Source: Chloroflexota bacterium (GTDB lineage: Bacteria > Chloroflexota > Dehalococcoidia > SM23-28-2 > RBG-16-64-32). From it: 6,754 bases of DNA. Where the stretch lies: the NCBI GenBank assembly GCA_022561095.1, contig JADFRV010000123.1, positions 1 to 6,754 on the forward strand, given 5' to 3'. Every line of letters starts with the position of its first letter. Positions within the stretch are counted from its first letter, which is position 1. A program made the position numbers and the translations under genes. Below, piece after piece: positions 5,077 through 6,754 of this stretch. The notes beneath the pieces were generated by a model. It saw only the letters and a list, made by a program, of their open reading frames with translations. It was not told the origin of the DNA and searched no databases.

Positions 5077-6282
5077 GGGGCAGTCCTCTACCTCGATGCT
5101 GCCGCTAAGCCCATCCACCGTCACGTTATAGGGCCCGAACTGGTTGATGGGGACCCTGGCTTCGGCCGTTCCGTTGGCGTTGGCGACGGCGGAGAACGTG
5201 CCGTCTCCGATCACGCCGGGCCCCGTCACGCTCCCTGAGACCGTCTGCCCCGACTGGAGACCGGACACCGTCACGATAACGTCGCTCTCCACGTTAGGTA
5301 TCCTGTGATCGCAGTCGAGGCTAAGAGTAGCTGCGCTCGGCTCCGCTGTGGTGGCTGGTGTAGGAGCTGGTGTAGGGGCAGGCGTGGGTGTAGGCGTGGG
5401 CTCATCGGTGACGCACTCGACGACGGCGTCCACGGTCACCGTGAGCGGCGTTCGGATGGGCTCCTGGTCCTTCACTTCCACCACGCTGGTCGCCTTTCCG
5501 CGGAGGGTGTATGTGCCCAAGCCGGGCTGATCGCACTTGAACGACCCTGTTCCATCAACGGAATCGCCGGGATCAAGGTTGGGGTGGGGGGGTGTTAACG
5601 TATCGCCCAACGCTGAAACGGTGCCAAACCCCAGGAACGTGGCGCTAGGGCCTTCCATGGTGACGGTATCGCTAAGGTCGCCGTTCCCGACCTGTCCCTT
5701 GGCCGTGAAGGTGGCGCCCACCAGCTGTATCCTCGGCTTCTTCTCTAAGGAGACTACCAAGGAACCCTTCGTCCGAGTGATCCAGCTAAAGTGGCTGAGC
5801 TCGCCGCGCGCCACAACTGTCTCCTCGCCCAGCGTCGCCTCCGTCCTGAGCTCGTCCAGCAGCTCCCGCTCACCGTCCTCAGTCAGGCTGACTAGGGCGT
5901 AGGTAGTGATCCCATCCTCGGGCTGGTCCTCAAGCTCAGCACGATCCAGCTCCAGTCTGACGGCGACAGGCTGGTTAAACTGCAGGCCGTCCGGCTCCAG
6001 CCGGTAGCCGTCGCCCGCCCCCTGCACCTCCTGGAGCTCCTCTGGCAGCTCCTCCAGGGGCACTGAGGTGATGGTGATCTCCACGTCGTCCTCGCCGCGG
6101 GCTGCAGGAGGGATCTTCAGGGTGAGCTTGCCGTCATCGCTGGTGACGGTGCGGCTCTCCTCCGTGGGTATGGGGCTTACGGCGCTTCCGCCGTCGCCCC
6201 CGCCACAGGCGGGCAGCAAGATAAGGGCGCCTGCCAGCGCTACCGTACTGCAGGCGGCAATCCGTTGCCATCTCTCCATCAT
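5068..6282 (-). CDS. ZU5-like lipoprotein
   Basis: The 404-residue protein starts with a lipoprotein signal ending LILLPAC, with Cys26 as the lipidation site. A short Gly/Ser linker follows. Residues about 44-112 look like a ZU5-type domain: DDGKLTLKIPPAA, VEITITSVP, YRLEPDGLQFNQPVAVRLELD. A companion strand set ends in the family-like ELSHFSW motif (161-167). Residues 172-290 form further beta-rich, Ig-like sequence with Cys250 and Cys290. A Thr/Pro/Ala linker spans 295-314, and a C-terminal beta domain (316-404) has Cys324 and Cys401. These could form two disulfides. The likely role is an extracellular surface or adhesion protein, without catalytic motifs. The start is the first of two adjacent ATGs; either is possible, as only a weak GGGGG lies upstream. 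It converges with the flavin reductase gene. ZU5 is recognised by pattern only. Confidence 0.85.
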   Translation of the reverse strand: MMERWQRIAACSTVALAGALILLPACGGGDGGSAVSPIPTEESRTVTSDDGKLTLKIPPAARGEDDVEITITSVPLEELPEELQEVQGAGDGYRLEPDGLQFNQPVAVRLELDRAELEDQPEDGITTYALVSLTEDGERELLDELRTEATLGEETVVARGELSHFSWITRTKGSLVVSLEKKPRIQLVGATFTAKGQVGNGDLSDTVTMEGPSATFLGFGTVSALGDTLTPPHPNLDPGDSVDGTGSFKCDQPGLGTYTLRGKATSVVEVKDQEPIRTPLTVTVDAVVECVTDEPTPTPTPAPTPAPTPATTAEPSAATLSLDCDHRIPNVESDVIVTVSGLQSGQTVSGSVTGPGVIGDGTFSAVANANGTAEARVPINQFGPYNVTVDGLSGSIEVEDCPQG

Positions 6283-6320
6283 CGCCCCCGTTCAATTCGC
6301 CCGCGGCGTATATCGTGAGC

Positions 6321-6349
6321 ATTTTGTCAGCGGGGGGCCGGACTGTCAA
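6321..6349 (-). promoter_or_regulatory. Promoter of the ZU5-like lipoprotein gene
   Basis: On the minus strand a perfect -35 TTGACA (6349-6344) is followed after exactly 17 bases by CAAAAT (6326-6321) as -10. Transcription would start near 6314, giving a leader of about 32 bases. It is the only promoter in the window with a perfect -35 in front of a clear gene. Confidence 0.65.
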
Positions 6350-6360
6350 GGAGAGGGCGG

Positions 6361-6410
6361 AGGAGGCGCGGGAGCGGAAGCGGACGGAGAGCGAGGGGGA
6401 GGGCAGGTAG
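6361..6410 (+). repeat. Direct repeat, copy B (orphan 3' gene end)
   Basis: This copy reads EARERKRTESEGEGR followed by TAG, against EARERERAQREGEQG and TAG in copy A: 9 of 15 residues and about 41 of 50 bases match, with the stops in register. No gene body precedes it; upstream lies only the divergent lipoprotein promoter. It may be the leftover end of a second, lost gene or of a duplicated segment. Chance similarity between GA-rich sequences cannot be excluded. Confidence 0.5.
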
Positions 6411-6476
6411 GCGGCAGGCGGCGGCAGGCCGGAGCGGCGTGGATTCCGGCGCACGACACGAAGGGTTACTAAGCTG

Positions 6477-6502
6477 GAATCGCCATTCTAGGAACGCGAT
6501 TC
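6477..6502. promoter_or_regulatory. Candidate operator: 26-bp inverted repeat
   Basis: GAATCGC (6477-6483) and GCGATTC (6496-6502) are perfect 7-base inverted arms around a 12-base centre (CATTCTAGGAAC) that is itself partly symmetric (TTCTAGGAA). It lies 28 bases upstream of the -35 of the acyl-CoA dehydrogenase promoter, a position suited to a dimeric regulator. No T-tract follows, so a terminator is unlikely. The regulator is unknown. Confidence 0.45.
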
Positions 6503-6529
6503 GCAACCTTACATTTTTTCGTAAAGCAT

Positions 6530-6559
6530 TTGACTTGCACGTTAAGGATGCCCTATCAT
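6530..6559 (+). promoter_or_regulatory. Promoter of the acyl-CoA dehydrogenase gene
   Basis: TTGACT (6530-6535) and TATCAT (6554-6559) are separated by 18 bases in a locally AT-rich patch. The predicted start near 6566 leaves a leader of about 63 bases that ends in the ribosome site AAGGAG. Confidence 0.6.
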
Positions 6560-6628
6560 CCCAGTGCTGAGAATCGGCGCTGGGCGGGCGCGAGAGGCGC
6601 TCGACTACGCAGCGAAAAGGAGAAGGAT

Positions 6629-6754
6629 ATGGACTTTCGCTTTACCCCTGAAGAAGAGGCGTTTCGTAAGGAAGTCCGAGAGTTCATCGAGAAGGAGTGC
6701 CCGCAGGAACTGCGCGGCGGCGGCGTTAACATCTTCCAGCAGGCGGGCAACCTG
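6629..6754 (+). CDS. Acyl-CoA dehydrogenase, N-terminal fragment cut by window edge
   Basis: Only 42 codons are visible and the frame is open to the window end. The start MDFRFTPEEEAFRKEVREFIEKE is the characteristic first helix of acyl-CoA dehydrogenases, which oxidise acyl-CoA thioesters to enoyl-CoA with FAD and pass electrons to an electron-transfer flavoprotein. The catalytic glutamate and FAD-binding segments lie beyond the window, so the substrate class and even activity cannot be judged. AAGGAG lies 6 bases before the ATG. The gene has its own promoter and an upstream candidate operator, so regulated expression is likely. Confidence 0.85.
   Translation, partial: MDFRFTPEEEAFRKEVREFIEKECPQELRGGGVNIFQQAGNL

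Larger units (their letters stand above)
6283..6628. other. Intergenic region between the ZU5-like lipoprotein and acyl-CoA dehydrogenase genes
   Basis: This 346-base divergent spacer holds no convincing gene. From left to right it holds the lipoprotein promoter on the minus strand, then a GA-rich stretch that duplicates the end of the flavin reductase gene. A small inverted repeat follows (GCCGGA 6428-6433 and TCCGGC 6445-6450, no T-tract). Next come a second, operator-like inverted repeat, an AT-rich patch with TTAC-N8-GTAA (6509-6524), and the promoter and leader of the acyl-CoA dehydrogenase gene. Confidence 0.7.

Noticed and set aside
5305..5598. Plus-strand frames with repeated VGAGVGAGVGVGV
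   Set aside because: They are the reverse strand of the Thr/Pro/Ala linker codons of the ZU5-like lipoprotein.
6068..6472. 134-residue plus-strand frame across the lipoprotein start and spacer
   Set aside because: Its first part is antisense to the lipoprotein gene and the rest is Gly/Ala/Arg low complexity from a GA-rich stretch; no ribosome site.

Overview
GC-rich bacterial chromosome segment. I see no phage, transposon, plasmid, CRISPR or defence signature. Likely source is an uncultivated member of Chloroflexota, Dehalococcoidia-like. This is an inference from the type of MnmA, the small membrane-protein/YtxH pair, the serine tRNA pair and the acyl-CoA dehydrogenase; it is a guess of moderate strength, not a demonstrated placement.

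Left third (1-2133): a truncated lipoprotein gene on the minus strand (1-1451) encodes at least ten perfectly periodic 44-residue PD40/TolB-like propeller blades. Its stop codon lies outside the window and the opposite strand carries a long spurious ORF. A 279-base gap follows, then rsfS (1731-2075, minus), the ribosome silencing factor. rsfS is divergent from mnmA (2134-3216, plus), the tRNA 2-thiouridylase, and the two share a very compact bidirectional promoter.

Middle (3217-5059): an extended -10 promoter and a 5' hairpin precede a two-gene unit of small membrane proteins: a 112-residue one-helix protein and a YtxH-like protein. Two tandem serine tRNA genes follow (anticodons CGA and GGA, both with encoded CCA). 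The 175 bases from 4219 to 4393 hold a T-tract after the second tRNA and a near-leaderless promoter for a flavin reductase-like split-barrel protein (4394-5059).

Right third (5060-6754): a 404-residue ZU5-like lipoprotein gene (5068-6282, minus) converges on the flavin reductase gene with an 8-base gap. The two stop codons sit in one potential hairpin. A second copy of the flavin reductase gene's tail sequence, stop codon included, lies beyond the lipoprotein promoter, so the lipoprotein gene is flanked by direct repeats. The last feature is the 5' end of an acyl-CoA dehydrogenase gene (from 6629), behind a recognisable promoter and a candidate operator.

Functionally this is mostly housekeeping: translation control (RsfS), tRNA modification (MnmA) and serine tRNAs, mixed with envelope proteins and redox/fatty-acid enzymes. 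MnmA acts on Lys/Glu/Gln tRNAs, so it does not modify the serine tRNAs encoded next to it. I do not see a convincing new multi-gene system. The most interesting signals are regulatory: overlapping divergent -10 elements, a recurring TGCTAnnnT promoter motif, an apparent CTG start in rsfS, the paired stop codons and the repeat-flanked lipoprotein gene.
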